This document shows positions 46,998 to 55,844 of a DNA stretch of 64,000 nt, one piece after another; the first letter of the stretch is position 1; each line of letters starts with the position of its first letter. A model generated the notes under the pieces. That model was not told where the DNA came from, searched no databases, and saw nothing but the letters and a program-made list of their open reading frames with translations. Position numbers and translations under genes: made by a program. Source of the stretch: Agrococcus jejuensis (GTDB taxonomy: Bacteria; Actinomycetota; Actinomycetes; Actinomycetales; Microbacteriaceae); NCBI RefSeq assembly GCF_007679035.1, contig NZ_VEFR01000001.1, positions 1,383,925-1,447,924 of the forward strand, in the 5' to 3' direction.

Positions 46998-47632
46998 CTC
47001 CCTCCGTCGCGCTGCTCGACTACGGCATGGGCAACGTGCACTCCGCCGCCAAGGCCCTCGAGGCCGCGGGGGCGCACGTGACGCTGACCGCCGACCGCGC
47101 GACGATCATGGAGGCCGACGGCCTCGTCGTGCCCGGCGTGGGCTCGATCGCCTCGTGCATGGCGGGCATCGACGCCGTGCGCGGCGGCGAGCTCATCGGC
47201 CGTCGTCTCGCGGGCGGCCGTCCCGTCCTCGGCATCTGCGTGGGCATGCAGGTGCTCTTCGAGCGCGGGCTCGAGGGCGCAGAGGAGACCGAGGCGCTCG
47301 CCGAGTGGCCCGGCACGGTGCGCAGGCTCGAGGCCGACGTCCTGCCCCACATGGGCTGGAACACCGTGGATGCTGGCGAGGGCTCGAGGCTCTTCGCCGG
47401 CATCGAGCACGAGCGCTTCTACTTCGTGCACTCGTACGCCGCCACCGAGTGGCTCATCGATCCCCACCCGCGCATCCAGCGCCCCATCACGACCTGGGCC
47501 GAGCACGGCGAGCGGTTCCTCGCCGCCGTCGAGAACGGCCCCCTGTGCGCGACGCAGTTCCACCCCGAGAAGTCGGGGGAGGCGGGCGCCCGCCTGCTGA
47601 CGAACTGGGTCGGCACGCTGCGCAGCGAGTAG
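46994..47632 (+). CDS. hisH: Imidazole glycerol phosphate synthase, glutaminase subunit (CTG start)
   Basis: HisH releases ammonia from glutamine for HisF. The 212-residue protein has the nucleophile in LGICVGMQ (Cys82) and the His/Glu pair in FHPEKS (His190, Glu192). The conserved start [13 protein letters not shown] requires initiation upstream of the first ATG (47027). The only workable codon in frame is CTG at 46994, which overlaps the hisB stop (CTGA) and follows AAGGGGG by 4-5 nt. No ATG, GTG or TTG was found in frame for at least 50 bp before it. hisF is not in the window. Confidence 0.92.
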   Translation: MTPSVALLDYGMGNVHSAAKALEAAGAHVTLTADRATIMEADGLVVPGVGSIASCMAGIDAVRGGELIGRRLAGGRPVLGICVGMQVLFERGLEGAEETEALAEWPGTVRRLEADVLPHMGWNTVDAGEGSRLFAGIEHERFYFVHSYAATEWLIDPHPRIQRPITTWAEHGERFLAAVENGPLCATQFHPEKSGEAGARLLTNWVGTLRSE

Positions 47633-47670
47633 CATCCTCGTCCGTCGCACCGACCCGAAGAAAGCGAGCC

Positions 47671-48420
47671 ATGACCGACTTCTCCCAGGCACCCCACCTG
47701 ACGCTGCTCCCCGCCGTCGACGTCGCGGGCGGCAAGGCCGTGCGGCTCACGCAGGGGAAGGCCGGCACGGAGCAGTCGTTCGGCAGCCCCGTCGACGCCG
47801 CGCTCGACTGGACGCGCCAGGGTGCGGAGTGGATCCACCTCGTCGACCTCGACGCCGCCTTCGGCCGCGGCGAGAACCGCGGTGCGATCAAGAAGGTCAT
47901 CAAGGCCGTGAAGGGCGACGCCCAGATCGAGCTGTCGGGCGGCATCCGCGACGACCGCTCGCTCGAGGCGGCGCTCGAGACGGGGGCCAAGCGCATCAAC
48001 CTCGGCACCGCGGCCCTCGAGAACCCCGAGTGGACCGCCCACGTCATCGCCGAGTACGGCGACCAGATCGCCGTCGGGCTCGACGTGCGCGGCACGACGC
48101 TCGCGGCGCGCGGCTGGACGCAGGACTCGGGCGACCTGTGGGAGGTGCTGGATCGCCTCGAGGAGGCCGGCTGCAGCCGCTACGTCGTGACCGACGTCAC
48201 GAAGGACGGCATGCTCAACGGCCCGAACGTCGCGCTGCTGCAGCAGATCGCCGAGCGCACCGATCGCCCGATCGTCGCCTCGGGCGGCGTCTCGAGCCTC
48301 GACGACATCGCCGCGCTGCGCGAGCTCGTGCCGATCGGCATCGAGGGAGCCATCGTGGGCAAGGCCCTCTACGCGGGCAGCTTCACGCTCGCCGCGGCGC
48401 TCGACGTCGCCGGGAAGTGA
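47671..48420 (+). CDS. priA: Phosphoribosyl isomerase PriA (HisA/TrpF bifunctional)
   Basis: The 249-residue (beta-alpha)8 barrel matches HisA, and the segment [16 protein letters not shown] with the ELSGGIRDD loop is typical of the actinobacterial PriA that isomerises both ProFAR (histidine) and phosphoribosylanthranilate (tryptophan). The catalytic aspartates are in [13 protein letters not shown] and [11 protein letters not shown]. It lies 38 bp after hisH and overlaps the SseB-like gene (GTGA). The dual role is inferred from the motif; a separate trpF elsewhere would weaken it. Confidence 0.92.
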   Translation: MTDFSQAPHLTLLPAVDVAGGKAVRLTQGKAGTEQSFGSPVDAALDWTRQGAEWIHLVDLDAAFGRGENRGAIKKVIKAVKGDAQIELSGGIRDDRSLEAALETGAKRINLGTAALENPEWTAHVIAEYGDQIAVGLDVRGTTLAARGWTQDSGDLWEVLDRLEEAGCSRYVVTDVTKDGMLNGPNVALLQQIAERTDRPIVASGGVSSLDDIAALRELVPIGIEGAIVGKALYAGSFTLAAALDVAGK

Positions 48421-49229
48421 CGAACCGGGGCGACTCCGCCGGGCGGCCGTGGGTCGGCCGCACGTTCCAGCACCACGACACGGCCTACGCCGACGACGAC
48501 GGCAGCGCGCCGCCGGCGTTCCTCGCGGCCGCGGCGGCCGTGCGCGACGGCGCGGCGAGCATCGCGGTCGTCGTCGACGCGCTGCGCGGCTCGCGCCTGC
48601 TCGTGCCGCTCGTCGCCGAGGCCGGCGACACCGAGACGGTCGACGGACGCACGGTCGACAAGAGCCAGGAGCTGTCGATCGTCGCGGTCGCGGGACCGGA
48701 CGGTGCGCCGATCCTGCCGATGACGTCGAGCGCCGACGCGATGCGCGCCTGGCGCCCCGACGCACGCCCCGTGCCGGCGTCGATCGAGCGCTGCGCGGCG
48801 GCGGCGCTCGAGGACGCGGGTCGCATCGTGATCGATCCGGGCTCGCCGACGCAGATCGTGCTGCGCCGCAGCGCGCTCGTGGCGCTGCTCACGGGAGATC
48901 CGTGGATGCCGCCGCACGAGCATCCGGTCGTGCAGGCCGAGATCGTGGGACCGCTGCTGCGCGTCGAGGGCGTCGAGGCGGTCGCACTGGCCGACGCCGA
49001 TCCGACCGCGAGCCTCGCCGGCCGCGAGCTCGAGGTGCGCGCCGTGGCGTCGCCCGGCGTCGACCGGCAGGCGGTGCAGGCGGCGTTCGAGCGTGCGGTC
49101 GCCGCGATCGGCGCCCGACGCGCGTCGTGGCAGGACGCCGTGACCGACGTCGCGATCGAGGTCGTCTGGCTGACGCAGCCGACGCGGATCGCGACGGGCC
49201 CGCACGTCGCGGTCTACCGCGCGCGCTGA
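48417..49229 (+). CDS. SseB-domain protein
   Basis: The 270-residue soluble protein has an N-terminal SseB-like domain (about 30-160, including [31 protein letters not shown] in outline and [15 protein letters not shown]) and a second half of about 100 residues resembling the SseB C-terminal region. The biochemical role is unknown. It is coupled to priA (GTGA overlap) and lies before DUF1844 and infC, an order I know from other actinobacteria. Confidence 0.82.
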   Translation: MTNRGDSAGRPWVGRTFQHHDTAYADDDGSAPPAFLAAAAAVRDGAASIAVVVDALRGSRLLVPLVAEAGDTETVDGRTVDKSQELSIVAVAGPDGAPILPMTSSADAMRAWRPDARPVPASIERCAAAALEDAGRIVIDPGSPTQIVLRRSALVALLTGDPWMPPHEHPVVQAEIVGPLLRVEGVEAVALADADPTASLAGRELEVRAVASPGVDRQAVQAAFERAVAAIGARRASWQDAVTDVAIEVVWLTQPTRIATGPHVAVYRAR

Positions 49230-49245
49230 CGCCCGTACGCCGAGA

Positions 49246-49260
49246 GGCCGCAGGGCGGCC
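49246..49260. terminator. Weak terminator candidate
   Basis: GGCCGC-AGG-GCGGCC forms a 6-bp hairpin between the convergent SseB and DUF1844 genes. No T-tract is present. Confidence 0.4.
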
Positions 49261-49265
49261 CCGGC

Positions 49266-49601
49266 TCAGACGACGGAGCCGGTGAACTTCTCGCCGGGGC
49301 CCTTGCCGGGCGCGTCGGCGATCGTCGAGGCCTCGCGGAACGCGAGCTGCACCGAGCGCAGGCCGTCGCGCAGGGGAGCGGCGTGCACGCCCCCGATCTC
49401 GGGCGCCGCAGCGGTCACGAGGCCGGCGAGCGCGTTGATGAGCTTGCGCGCCTCGTCGAGGTCGACCTCGGTCTCGGCCCCGGGGCCATCGCCGAGCCCG
49501 AGCTTCACCGCAGCCGCGCTCAGGAGGTGGATGGCCACCGTGTTGATGAGCTCGACCGCGGGCACCTCTGCGATGTCGCGGGTCAGGTCGTCGTCCTGCA
49601 C
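49266..49601 (-). CDS. DUF1844 family protein
   Basis: The 111-residue protein matches the small actinobacterial DUF1844 family (PAVELINTVAIHLLSAAAVKLGL, then EARKLINALAGLVTAAAPEI), usually encoded beside infC. Function unknown; it is soluble with amphipathic helices. The GTG at 49601 follows GGGGA by about 9 nt; an ATG at 49617 is out of frame. It is divergent from infC. Confidence 0.85.
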   Translation of the reverse strand: MQDDDLTRDIAEVPAVELINTVAIHLLSAAAVKLGLGDGPGAETEVDLDEARKLINALAGLVTAAAPEIGGVHAAPLRDGLRSVQLAFREASTIADAPGKGPGEKFTGSVV

Positions 49602-49623
49602 CGATCGTCCCCTTCATGCTGCT

Positions 49624-49652
49624 GGCCCGTGATCACGGGCCTCTGCTATGCT
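49624..49652 (+). promoter_or_regulatory. infC promoter with an 18-bp palindrome
   Basis: TATGCT (49647-49652) is the likely -10. The perfect palindrome GGCCCGTGATCACGGGCC (49624-49641) starts at the -35 position and fills most of the spacer, and lies 23 bp from the divergent DUF1844 start. An operator serving one or both genes is likely. Confidence 0.55.
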
Positions 49653-49762
49653 GGCGGTTGGTCTGGGCTCGCCCAGGCTCATGGAAGTGGAGTCTCTCCC
49701 ACCCGCAGCCGCATGTCAGGCTACCGGGTCCAGGCGCCCCGCCGGTGACGGCCGCGGGTGCC

Positions 49763-49793
49763 GAGCCGGAACGCTGACGCGTTCCGAAGGCTC
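49763..49793 (+). promoter_or_regulatory. Hairpin in the infC leader
   Basis: GAGCC (49763-49767) pairs with GGCTC (49789-49793) and GGAACGC (49768-49774) with GCGTTCC (49779-49785), with loop TGAC and a GAA bulge. It lies about 40 nt before the infC start in a leader of about 175 nt. Leaders of infC-rpmI-rplT operons are often controlled by attenuation or by L20; this hairpin could take part. Confidence 0.6.
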
Positions 49794-49834
49794 CTCGTCC
49801 GTGCCATCGATTTCGACTGCACCAGGAGCATCAC

Positions 49835-50935
49835 ATCAGCGATCCCCGTACCAACGAGCGCATCCGCGTCCCCGAAGTCCGACTCGTCGGCCCCGGCGGG
49901 GAGCAGGTGGGCATCGTGAGCGTCGACGCCGCGCTGCGTCTCGCTCGCGAGGCGGACCTCGATCTCGTCGAGGTCGCCCCCGAGGCGCGTCCGCCCGTCG
50001 CGAAGATCATGGACTTCGGCAAGTTCAAGTACGAGCAGGCGCAGAAGGCCAAGGAGGCCCGACGCAACCAGGCGAACACGGTCCTCAAGGAGGTCCGCTT
50101 CCGTCTGAAGATCGACGAGCACGACTACGAGACGAAGCGCAAGCGCGCCGAGGGCTTCCTGCAGGATGGCGACAAGGTCAAGGCCATGATCCTGTTCCGC
50201 GGTCGCGAGCAGTCGCGTCCCGAGATGGGCGTGCGCCTGCTGCAGCGGTTCGCGGAGGACATCGCCGAGTGGGGCGTCGTCGAGAACCGTCCGACGCAGG
50301 ACGGCCGCAACATGACGATGGTCGTCGGCCCGCTGCGCTCGAAGAGCGACGCGAAGGCCGAGCAGAACGCGGCGCGTCAGGTGATCCGCGAGGCGGAGCA
50401 GGAGAAGCGTCGTCTCGCTGCCGAGGAGCAGGCGGCCCACCAGGCCGAGATCGAGGCGTCGCGTCCCGCGCGCGTCATCGAGCCCGTGCGCGAGACGCGC
50501 GCAGCTCGCCTGGCGAACCAGCAGGCCTCGCAGCGTCCGTCGCGTGGCGGTCGTGACCGCGACCGCGACGACCGTCCGCCGCGTCGCGACCGCGACGACC
50601 GCGAGCGCTCCGAGTCGAGGGAGCCGCGCGAGCCGCGCAGCGACTCGCGTCCGCCGCGTCAGGGCTCGGGCTCCGGCTCGAGCGCACCGCAGGTGCCCGC
50701 CGCCCGTCCGGGCGTCGCCGCATCCGCCGCTGCCCGCATGCTCGGCGCGAAGCCCGCGTCCGCCCCGTCCGCGGCCCCGGCTGCCGACGCCCCCGCGCCT
50801 GAGAAGGCAGCGCCCAAGAAGCCCGCCGCGTCTCCTGCGAAGCCCGCAGGTCCCGCGGCCAAGCCGGCAGCGCCCGCTGCCGCCAAGCCCGCGGCCAAGC
50901 CGGCATCCCCTGCCGCCAAGCCCGCATCGAAGTAG
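49835..50935 (+). CDS. infC: Translation initiation factor IF-3 with an extended C-terminal tail
   Basis: IF3 binds the 30S subunit, prevents premature 50S joining and checks start codons. The 366-residue protein starts at ATC (49835, [19 protein letters not shown]), 6 nt after AGGAG; infC starts with rare codons in many bacteria and is thereby self-controlled. The N- and C-domains (to about 165) include [20 protein letters not shown] and MILFRGRE. The following 190-200 residues, absent in E. coli IF3, are an Arg/Asp-rich stretch followed by Ala/Lys/Pro repeats. rpmI and rplT follow. Confidence 0.96.
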   Translation: MSDPRTNERIRVPEVRLVGPGGEQVGIVSVDAALRLAREADLDLVEVAPEARPPVAKIMDFGKFKYEQAQKAKEARRNQANTVLKEVRFRLKIDEHDYETKRKRAEGFLQDGDKVKAMILFRGREQSRPEMGVRLLQRFAEDIAEWGVVENRPTQDGRNMTMVVGPLRSKSDAKAEQNAARQVIREAEQEKRRLAAEEQAAHQAEIEASRPARVIEPVRETRAARLANQQASQRPSRGGRDRDRDDRPPRRDRDDRERSESREPREPRSDSRPPRQGSGSGSSAPQVPAARPGVAASAAARMLGAKPASAPSAAPAADAPAPEKAAPKKPAASPAKPAGPAAKPAAPAAAKPAAKPASPAAKPASK

Positions 50936-50943
50936 GAGCATCC

Positions 50944-51138
50944 ATGCCCAAGCAGAAGACGCACTCCGGTGCGAAGAAGCGCTTCAAGGTCACCGGCAGC
51001 GGCAAGATCCGCAAGCAGCAGGCCGGCATGCGCCACAACCTCGAGGTGAAGTCGTCGGTCCAGACGCGCCGCCTCAACAAGGACAAGGTCCTGGCGCCCG
51101 CGGACGCCAAGGTCATCAAGAAGCTGCTCGGTCGCTGA
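50944..51138 (+). CDS. rpmI: 50S ribosomal protein L35
   Basis: The 64-residue basic protein is standard L35 ([22 protein letters not shown], ending KVIKKLLGR). It lies 8 bp after infC with GTAGGAGC before the ATG, in the conserved infC-rpmI-rplT operon. Confidence 0.97.
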   Translation: MPKQKTHSGAKKRFKVTGSGKIRKQQAGMRHNLEVKSSVQTRRLNKDKVLAPADAKVIKKLLGR

Positions 51139-51162
51139 GCGTAGGAACGTAGGAGAACAGCA

Positions 51163-51549
51163 ATGGCACGTGTCAAGCGGGCAGTCAACGCCCACAAGAA
51201 GCGTCGGGTCATCCTCGAGCGCGCAGAGGGCTACCGCGGCCAGCGGTCGCGCCTCTACCGCAAGGCGAAGGAGCAGGTCACCCACTCCCTCGTCTACGCG
51301 TACCGCGACCGTCGCGCCAAGAAGGGCGAGTTCCGTCGCCTCTGGATCCAGCGCATCAACGCCGCGTCGCGTCAGAACGGCCTCACGTACAACCGCCTCA
51401 TCCAGGGTCTGAACCTGGCTGGCGTCGAGGTCGACCGTCGCATCCTCGCCGACCTCGCGGTCAACGAGCCCGCGACGTTCGCGTCGCTCGTCGAGACGGC
51501 GAAGGCGGCGCTGCCCGCCGACACGTCGGCTGCCAAGAGCGCCGAGTAG
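51163..51549 (+). CDS. rplT: 50S ribosomal protein L20
   Basis: The 128-residue protein is L20 ([42 protein letters not shown]), an early 50S assembly protein that represses its operon in several bacteria. It is about 10 residues longer than E. coli L20 at its C-terminus, ending in an Ala/Ser tail. AGGAGA precedes the ATG. The rRNA methyltransferase gene follows after 7 bp. Confidence 0.97.
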   Translation: MARVKRAVNAHKKRRVILERAEGYRGQRSRLYRKAKEQVTHSLVYAYRDRRAKKGEFRRLWIQRINAASRQNGLTYNRLIQGLNLAGVEVDRRILADLAVNEPATFASLVETAKAALPADTSAAKSAE

Positions 51550-51556
51550 TCACCTC

Positions 51557-52342
51557 TTGATCGAGTCTCCGCGCCACGAGCGAGTGCGTGCGGCAGCGAG
51601 ACTCCAGCAGCGAGCAGCCCGGTCGGAGACCGGGCTGTTCCTGTTGGAGGGCCCGAACGCGCTGCGCGAGGCGATCGCGGCGGATGCCGTGGTCGAGGCG
51701 TTCGCGACCCAGCCGTTCGTCGACCGCCACCCCGACCTCGCCGCCGCCCTGGGCGACGCGCTCGAGCTCGTGGGGGAGCGGGCGCTCGCCGCGATGAGCG
51801 ACACCGTGCGCCCGCAGGGCGTCGTCGCCATGTGCAGGCAGCAGCCGATGGCGCTCGACGCCGCGCTCGAGGGCGCCTCGCTCGTCGCGATCCTCCACGA
51901 GGTGCAGGACCCCGGCAACCTCGGCACGATCCTGCGCGTCGCGGATGCGGCGGGCGCCGACGCCGTCGTGGTGACGCGCTCGAGCGTCGATCCGTACAAC
52001 CCGAAGGTCGTGCGCGCGACGACGGGATCGATCCTGCACATCCGCCACGCGGTGGGTGCGAGCACCGAGGATGCCGTGCTCGCCGCGCGGCAGGCCGGCC
52101 TGCAGGTGCTCGCCGCCGACGTCTCGGGGGACGAGCTCACGGCGCCGCCGGTGCGCTCGCGGCTCGCGCAGCCGACGGCCTGGCTCTTCGGCAACGAGGC
52201 GCGCGGACTCGACGACGCGACGCTCGCCCTCGCGGACCTGCCCGTGCGCGTGCCCATCTACGGCCGCGCGGAGTCGCTGAACCTCGCGACGGCGGCGTCG
52301 GTGTGCCTCTACCAGTCGGCGATCGCGCACGCCGACGCCTGA
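51557..52342 (+). CDS. TrmH/SpoU family rRNA 2'-O-methyltransferase (TTG start)
   Basis: The 261-residue protein has an N-terminal substrate-binding domain and a SPOUT domain with the SAM-knot motifs ILHEVQDPGNLGTILR, WLFGNEARGLDD and VRVPIYGRAESLNLATAASVCLY. It methylates ribose in RNA, most likely 23S rRNA. The TTG at 51557 is the only early start; it stands 7 bp after rplT, so translation may be coupled. The place between rplT and pheST is conserved in actinobacteria. Confidence 0.92.
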   Translation: MIESPRHERVRAAARLQQRAARSETGLFLLEGPNALREAIAADAVVEAFATQPFVDRHPDLAAALGDALELVGERALAAMSDTVRPQGVVAMCRQQPMALDAALEGASLVAILHEVQDPGNLGTILRVADAAGADAVVVTRSSVDPYNPKVVRATTGSILHIRHAVGASTEDAVLAARQAGLQVLAADVSGDELTAPPVRSRLAQPTAWLFGNEARGLDDATLALADLPVRVPIYGRAESLNLATAASVCLYQSAIAHADA

Positions 52343-52353
52343 TGGCCCTGGTG

Positions 52354-52392
52354 ATGGCGACGATCGAGGTACCTCGGTCGTCGCCATAACCT
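52354..52392 (+). terminator. Terminator of the infC operon overlapping the next -10
   Basis: Positions 52354-52370 and 52371-52387 form a long near-perfect stem (one G-T pair) around GGTACC. TAACCT (52387-52392), the probable -10 of the amino-acid importer, begins on its last base. Confidence 0.75.
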
Positions 52393-52452
52393 TTCGGTGA
52401 CGATCGCCGTGACGAAACATGAGCGTCACACGGGTTGCGCTTGACTGGAGCC

Positions 52453-53190
52453 ATGCAGCCTCTGGTCGAGATCGAGCGCGTCGAGAAGCACTACGGCGAC
52501 TTCCACGCGCTCAAGGACATCAACCTCACGGTCGACAAGGGCCAGGTCGTCGTCGTCATCGGCCCGTCGGGCTCTGGCAAGTCGACCCTGTGCCGCACGA
52601 TCAACCGCCTCGAGACGATCACGTCGGGCGACATCCGCATCGACGGCAAGACGCTGCCGAAGGAGGGCAAGGGCCTCGCGGCCCTGCGCTCCGACGTCGG
52701 CATGGTCTTCCAGTCGTTCAACCTCTTCGCGCACATGACGATCCTCGAGAACGTCACGCTCGGCCCCATCAAGGTGCGCAAGGTCGCGCGCAAGCAGGCC
52801 GAGGAGGACGCGATGGCGCTGCTCGACCGCGTCGGCGTCGCGCACCAGGCCTCGAAGTACCCCGCGCAGCTCTCGGGCGGTCAGCAGCAGCGCGTCGCGA
52901 TCGCGCGGGCCCTCGCGATGAAGCCCAAGGTCATGCTCTTCGACGAGCCCACCTCGGCGCTCGACCCCGAGATGATCAACGAGGTGCTCGACGTCATGAT
53001 CGGCCTCGCGAAGGACGGCATGACGATGATCGTCGTCACCCACGAGATGGGCTTCGCCCGCAAGGCCGCCGACCGCGTCGTGTTCATGGCCGACGGCGAG
53101 GTGCTCGAGGACCGCACGCCCGAGGAGTTCTTCACGAACCCGGAGACGGATCGTGCGAAGGACTTCCTCTCCAAGCTCATCACGCACTGA
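52453..53190 (+). CDS. gluA: Glutamate-type amino-acid ABC transporter, ATP-binding protein
   Basis: The 245-residue ATPase is of the polar amino-acid uptake family: Walker [10 protein letters not shown] (about 37-45), the [17 protein letters not shown]-loop region, the signature [15 protein letters not shown], Walker [15 protein letters not shown] and the switch His in VVTHEMGFA. Gene order ATPase, binding protein, two permeases equals the corynebacterial gluABCD glutamate system. I chose the ATG at 52453; a TTG at 52435 would add six residues. The leader from the TAACCT hexamer is about 54 nt. Confidence 0.9.
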   Translation: MQPLVEIERVEKHYGDFHALKDINLTVDKGQVVVVIGPSGSGKSTLCRTINRLETITSGDIRIDGKTLPKEGKGLAALRSDVGMVFQSFNLFAHMTILENVTLGPIKVRKVARKQAEEDAMALLDRVGVAHQASKYPAQLSGGQQQRVAIARALAMKPKVMLFDEPTSALDPEMINEVLDVMIGLAKDGMTMIVVTHEMGFARKAADRVVFMADGEVLEDRTPEEFFTNPETDRAKDFLSKLITH

Positions 53191-53235
53191 CACCACCCCA
53201 CAGACCCTTCACCACGAAACGCAAGGAGAGACGTC

Positions 53236-54132
53236 ATGCGCATGACTCGCACCACGTCCGTGCTCGCCCTCACGGCAGCCGCGGCGATGCTCGTCGGCTG
53301 TGCCTCGGGCACCCCCGACAACCCCGGAGGCTCGGGCGACGAGGGCGACGCGCCCCTGTACGAGGTCGCGGAGAACGTCGACCTCGAGGGCTCGCCCACG
53401 TACGACGCCATGGTCGAGGCCGGCGGCATCACGATCGGCGTCAAGGAGGACCAGCCCGGTCTCGGCTACCTCGACCCCGTCACGGGCGACCGCACCGGCT
53501 TCGACGTCGACATCGCCCGCTGGATCGCCGCCTCGCTCGGCTTCTCGGAGGACGAGATCACGTTCCAGTCGATCCCCTCGGCGAACCGCGAGCAGGCGAT
53601 CGTGAACGGCGACATCGACTACTACGTCGGCACCTACTCGATCACGGACTCCCGCAAGGAGCAGATCGACTTCGCCGGCCCGTACTTCGTCACCGGCCAG
53701 GGCCTCCTCGTCGGCACCGACTCCGACATCGCGAGCGTCGACGACCTGAACGCCGACACGATCGTGTGCTCCGTCACCGGCTCGACGCCGATCCAGAACA
53801 TCCGCGACAACTACCCGGACGTCCCGACGCAGGAGTTCGCGACGTACTCGGAGTGCGTCGAGGGTCTGCTCAACGACCAGGTCGACGCGGTCACGACCGA
53901 CGAGGCGATCCTCATCGGCTATGCCGCACAGGACCCCGACAACCTCCAGGTCGTCGGCGAGCCGTTCAGCGAGGAGCGCTACGGCGTCGGCCTGCCGCTG
54001 GGCGACGACGCGCTGCGCACCTTCATCAACGACCTCTTCGAGAACGACCCCGACACCTGGCAGGCGATCTACGACGCCAACCTCGGTGACTCGGGCGTCG
54101 AGGGCACGCAGCCCGAGGTCGACCGCTACTGA
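53236..54132 (+). CDS. gluB: Glutamate-type ABC transporter substrate-binding lipoprotein
   Basis: The 298-residue protein has a signal peptide with lipobox MLVGC, an acidic linker and a periplasmic-binding-protein type 3 domain (ITIGVKEDQPGLGYLDPVTGDRTGFDVDIARWIA in outline, then NREQAIVNGDIDYYVGTYSIT). It captures the amino acid outside the membrane; glutamate is the likely ligand by similarity to GluB. A GC-rich hairpin separates it from the permease genes. Confidence 0.9.
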   Translation: MRMTRTTSVLALTAAAAMLVGCASGTPDNPGGSGDEGDAPLYEVAENVDLEGSPTYDAMVEAGGITIGVKEDQPGLGYLDPVTGDRTGFDVDIARWIAASLGFSEDEITFQSIPSANREQAIVNGDIDYYVGTYSITDSRKEQIDFAGPYFVTGQGLLVGTDSDIASVDDLNADTIVCSVTGSTPIQNIRDNYPDVPTQEFATYSECVEGLLNDQVDAVTTDEAILIGYAAQDPDNLQVVGEPFSEERYGVGLPLGDDALRTFINDLFENDPDTWQAIYDANLGDSGVEGTQPEVDRY

Positions 54133-54140
54133 TCACCCAC

Positions 54141-54170
54141 GTGCGGCGGCGGGGAGACCCGCCGCCGCAC
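54141..54170 (+). promoter_or_regulatory. Intercistronic hairpin between gluB and gluC
   Basis: A perfect 13-bp stem (GTGCGGCGGCGGG at 54141-54153 with 54158-54170) with a GAGA tetraloop (GNRA type) begins 8 nt after the gluB stop. It probably stabilises the upstream message or partly terminates transcription, so that binding protein exceeds permease. Confidence 0.75.
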
Positions 54171-54207
54171 CGTGCATCCATCCACCCTCGAACCCCGGGA
54201 GACCGCC

Positions 54208-54864
54208 ATGCTCGGTGCGCTGACCGACAACTGGGAGCTGTGGCGAGACGCCGTGCTGGGCACGCTGACGCTCTTCTTCGCCAGTGGCGCCCTGGCGCTG
54301 GTGCTCGGCTTCGTGGTCGGCGCCATGCGCGTGTCGCCTGTGCCGATCGCGCGTGCCGTGGGCACCGCGTACGTCAACACGATCCGCAACACGCCCCTGA
54401 CGCTCGTGTTCTTCGTCTTCGTGTTCGCCGTGCCCGTGATCCTCGGAGCACGCATCGACCTCATGCTGCTGGGCATCCTCGCGCTCGGCATCTACACGGC
54501 CACCTACGTCGCCGAGACGCTGCGCTCGGGCATCAACACCGTGCCCGTCGGTCAGGCGGAGGCGGCTCGCGCCGTCGGCCTCACCTTCTCGCAGGTGATG
54601 ACCTCGGTCGTGCTGCCGCAGGCGGCGCGCGCGGTCGTGCCGCCCATGATGAGCGTGCTCATCGCCCTGCTCAAGAACACCACCGTCGCCGCGACGTTCG
54701 CCAGCGCCGTCATCAACCTCGGATCCATCCGCAGCACCCTCTCCGAGCGAGGCGAGAACTCGCTCGACGTGCTGCTGTGGGTGGCCCTGTTCTTCATCGT
54801 GCTCGTGCTGCTGCTGTCGTGGCTGCAGCAGGTGCTCGAGCGTCGTTGGAAGGTCGCCCGATGA
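54208..54864 (+). CDS. gluC: Glutamate-type ABC transporter permease 1
   Basis: The 218-residue inner-membrane protein has five hydrophobic segments and the ABC permease EAA loop in QAEAARAVGLTFSQVMTSVVLPQAAR. I chose the ATG at 54208, preceded by GGGAGA; a GTG at 54172 would start within the hairpin region. It is coupled to gluD (ATGA overlap); both form the channel of the importer. Confidence 0.9.
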   Translation: MLGALTDNWELWRDAVLGTLTLFFASGALALVLGFVVGAMRVSPVPIARAVGTAYVNTIRNTPLTLVFFVFVFAVPVILGARIDLMLLGILALGIYTATYVAETLRSGINTVPVGQAEAARAVGLTFSQVMTSVVLPQAARAVVPPMMSVLIALLKNTTVAATFASAVINLGSIRSTLSERGENSLDVLLWVALFFIVLVLLLSWLQQVLERRWKVAR

Positions 54865-55787
54865 GCCAGACGTCCGTCCTCTACGACGTCCCCGGGCCCA
54901 AGGCCCGCGCACGCAACGCGACGCTCGGCGTCGTCACGATCGTCGTCGTCGCGGCGATCTTCGCCTGGGTCGTGGTGCGGCTGTTCCAGACGGGTCAGTT
55001 CGAAGCGTCGAAGTGGGAGGCGTTCGGCTACCAGGGCATCTGGGAGCAGATCATCGGGGGCCTCCTCAACACGCTGTCCGCGTTCGTCGTCGCCGCGATC
55101 GGCGCCCTCGTGCTCGCGTTCGTGCTCGCGATCGCCCGCATGTCGAACCACCGCGCCATCCGCGTGCCGGCAGCCATCGTCACCGAGCTGCTGCGCGCCG
55201 TGCCCGTGCTCGTCTTCATGCTGCTGCTCTACTACGCGCTGCCCGACCTCGGCGTGCGGCTGACGCCGTTCCAGGCCGTGACGATCGCCCTCATCGCCTA
55301 CAACGGCTCGGTGCTCGCCGAGGTCATCCGCGCCGGCGTCGAGTCGCTGCCGAACGGCCAGGGCGAGGCGGGCTACGCCATCGGCCTGCGCAAGTCGGGC
55401 GTCATGCGCCTCATCCTGCTGCCGCAGGCCATCCGGGCCATGCTGCCCGTCATCATCGCGCAGCTCGTCGTCGCGCTGAAGGACACGGCGCTCGGCGTCG
55501 TCGTCACCTACGAGGAGCTGCTCTTCATCGCGCGCCGCCTCGGCAGCGCCGCGACGCTCGACCGCCCGATCATCCCCTCGACCATCGTCATCGGCGCCAT
55601 CTACATCGCGCTGTGCATCCTGCTCTCGTGGCTCGCGATCGTCGTCGAGCGCCGTCTGAGCCGAGGCCCGAAGTCGGGCGGCAGCACGCGGTCGAAGAAG
55701 GCGAACGCCGTCGGCGAGACGTCGACGACGAAGCTCATCGCGATCCAGGGCGGACACCAGCAGGGCAGCGGCGCCCCGCCCGTGTAG
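54861..55787 (+). CDS. gluD: Glutamate-type ABC transporter permease 2
   Basis: The 308-residue protein has a cytoplasmic start, about five to six membrane helices and the EAA loop in GQGEAGYAIGLRKSGVMRLILLPQAIR. The C-terminal tail after the last helix is about 50 residues long, Ser/Lys/Gly-rich and hydrophilic. It ends the operon; a strong terminator follows 13 nt after the stop. Confidence 0.9.
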   Translation: MSQTSVLYDVPGPKARARNATLGVVTIVVVAAIFAWVVVRLFQTGQFEASKWEAFGYQGIWEQIIGGLLNTLSAFVVAAIGALVLAFVLAIARMSNHRAIRVPAAIVTELLRAVPVLVFMLLLYYALPDLGVRLTPFQAVTIALIAYNGSVLAEVIRAGVESLPNGQGEAGYAIGLRKSGVMRLILLPQAIRAMLPVIIAQLVVALKDTALGVVVTYEELLFIARRLGSAATLDRPIIPSTIVIGAIYIALCILLSWLAIVVERRLSRGPKSGGSTRSKKANAVGETSTTKLIAIQGGHQQGSGAPPV

Positions 55788-55800
55788 GCATCCGCCCACC

Positions 55801-55830
55801 TCCGCGGCGCGCCCCCGGGCGCGCCGCGGA
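55801..55830 (+). terminator. gluABCD terminator fused to the pheS promoter
   Basis: TCCGCGGCGCGCCC (55801-55814) and its complement (55817-55830) form a perfect stem with a minimal loop. The pheS -10 hexamer TACGAT starts at the next base (55831). Confidence 0.85.
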
Positions 55831-55844
55831 TACGATGGACGACT

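Noticed and set aside
47027..47632. hisH starting at the first ATG, 47027.
   Set aside because: It removes the conserved strand VALLDYG that is part of the HisH fold, and leaves a 29-bp gap after hisB without a ribosome site at the right place.
49907..50935. infC starting at the GTG 49907.
   Set aside because: It deletes the conserved [19 protein letters not shown] segment, which lies after a good ribosome binding site.
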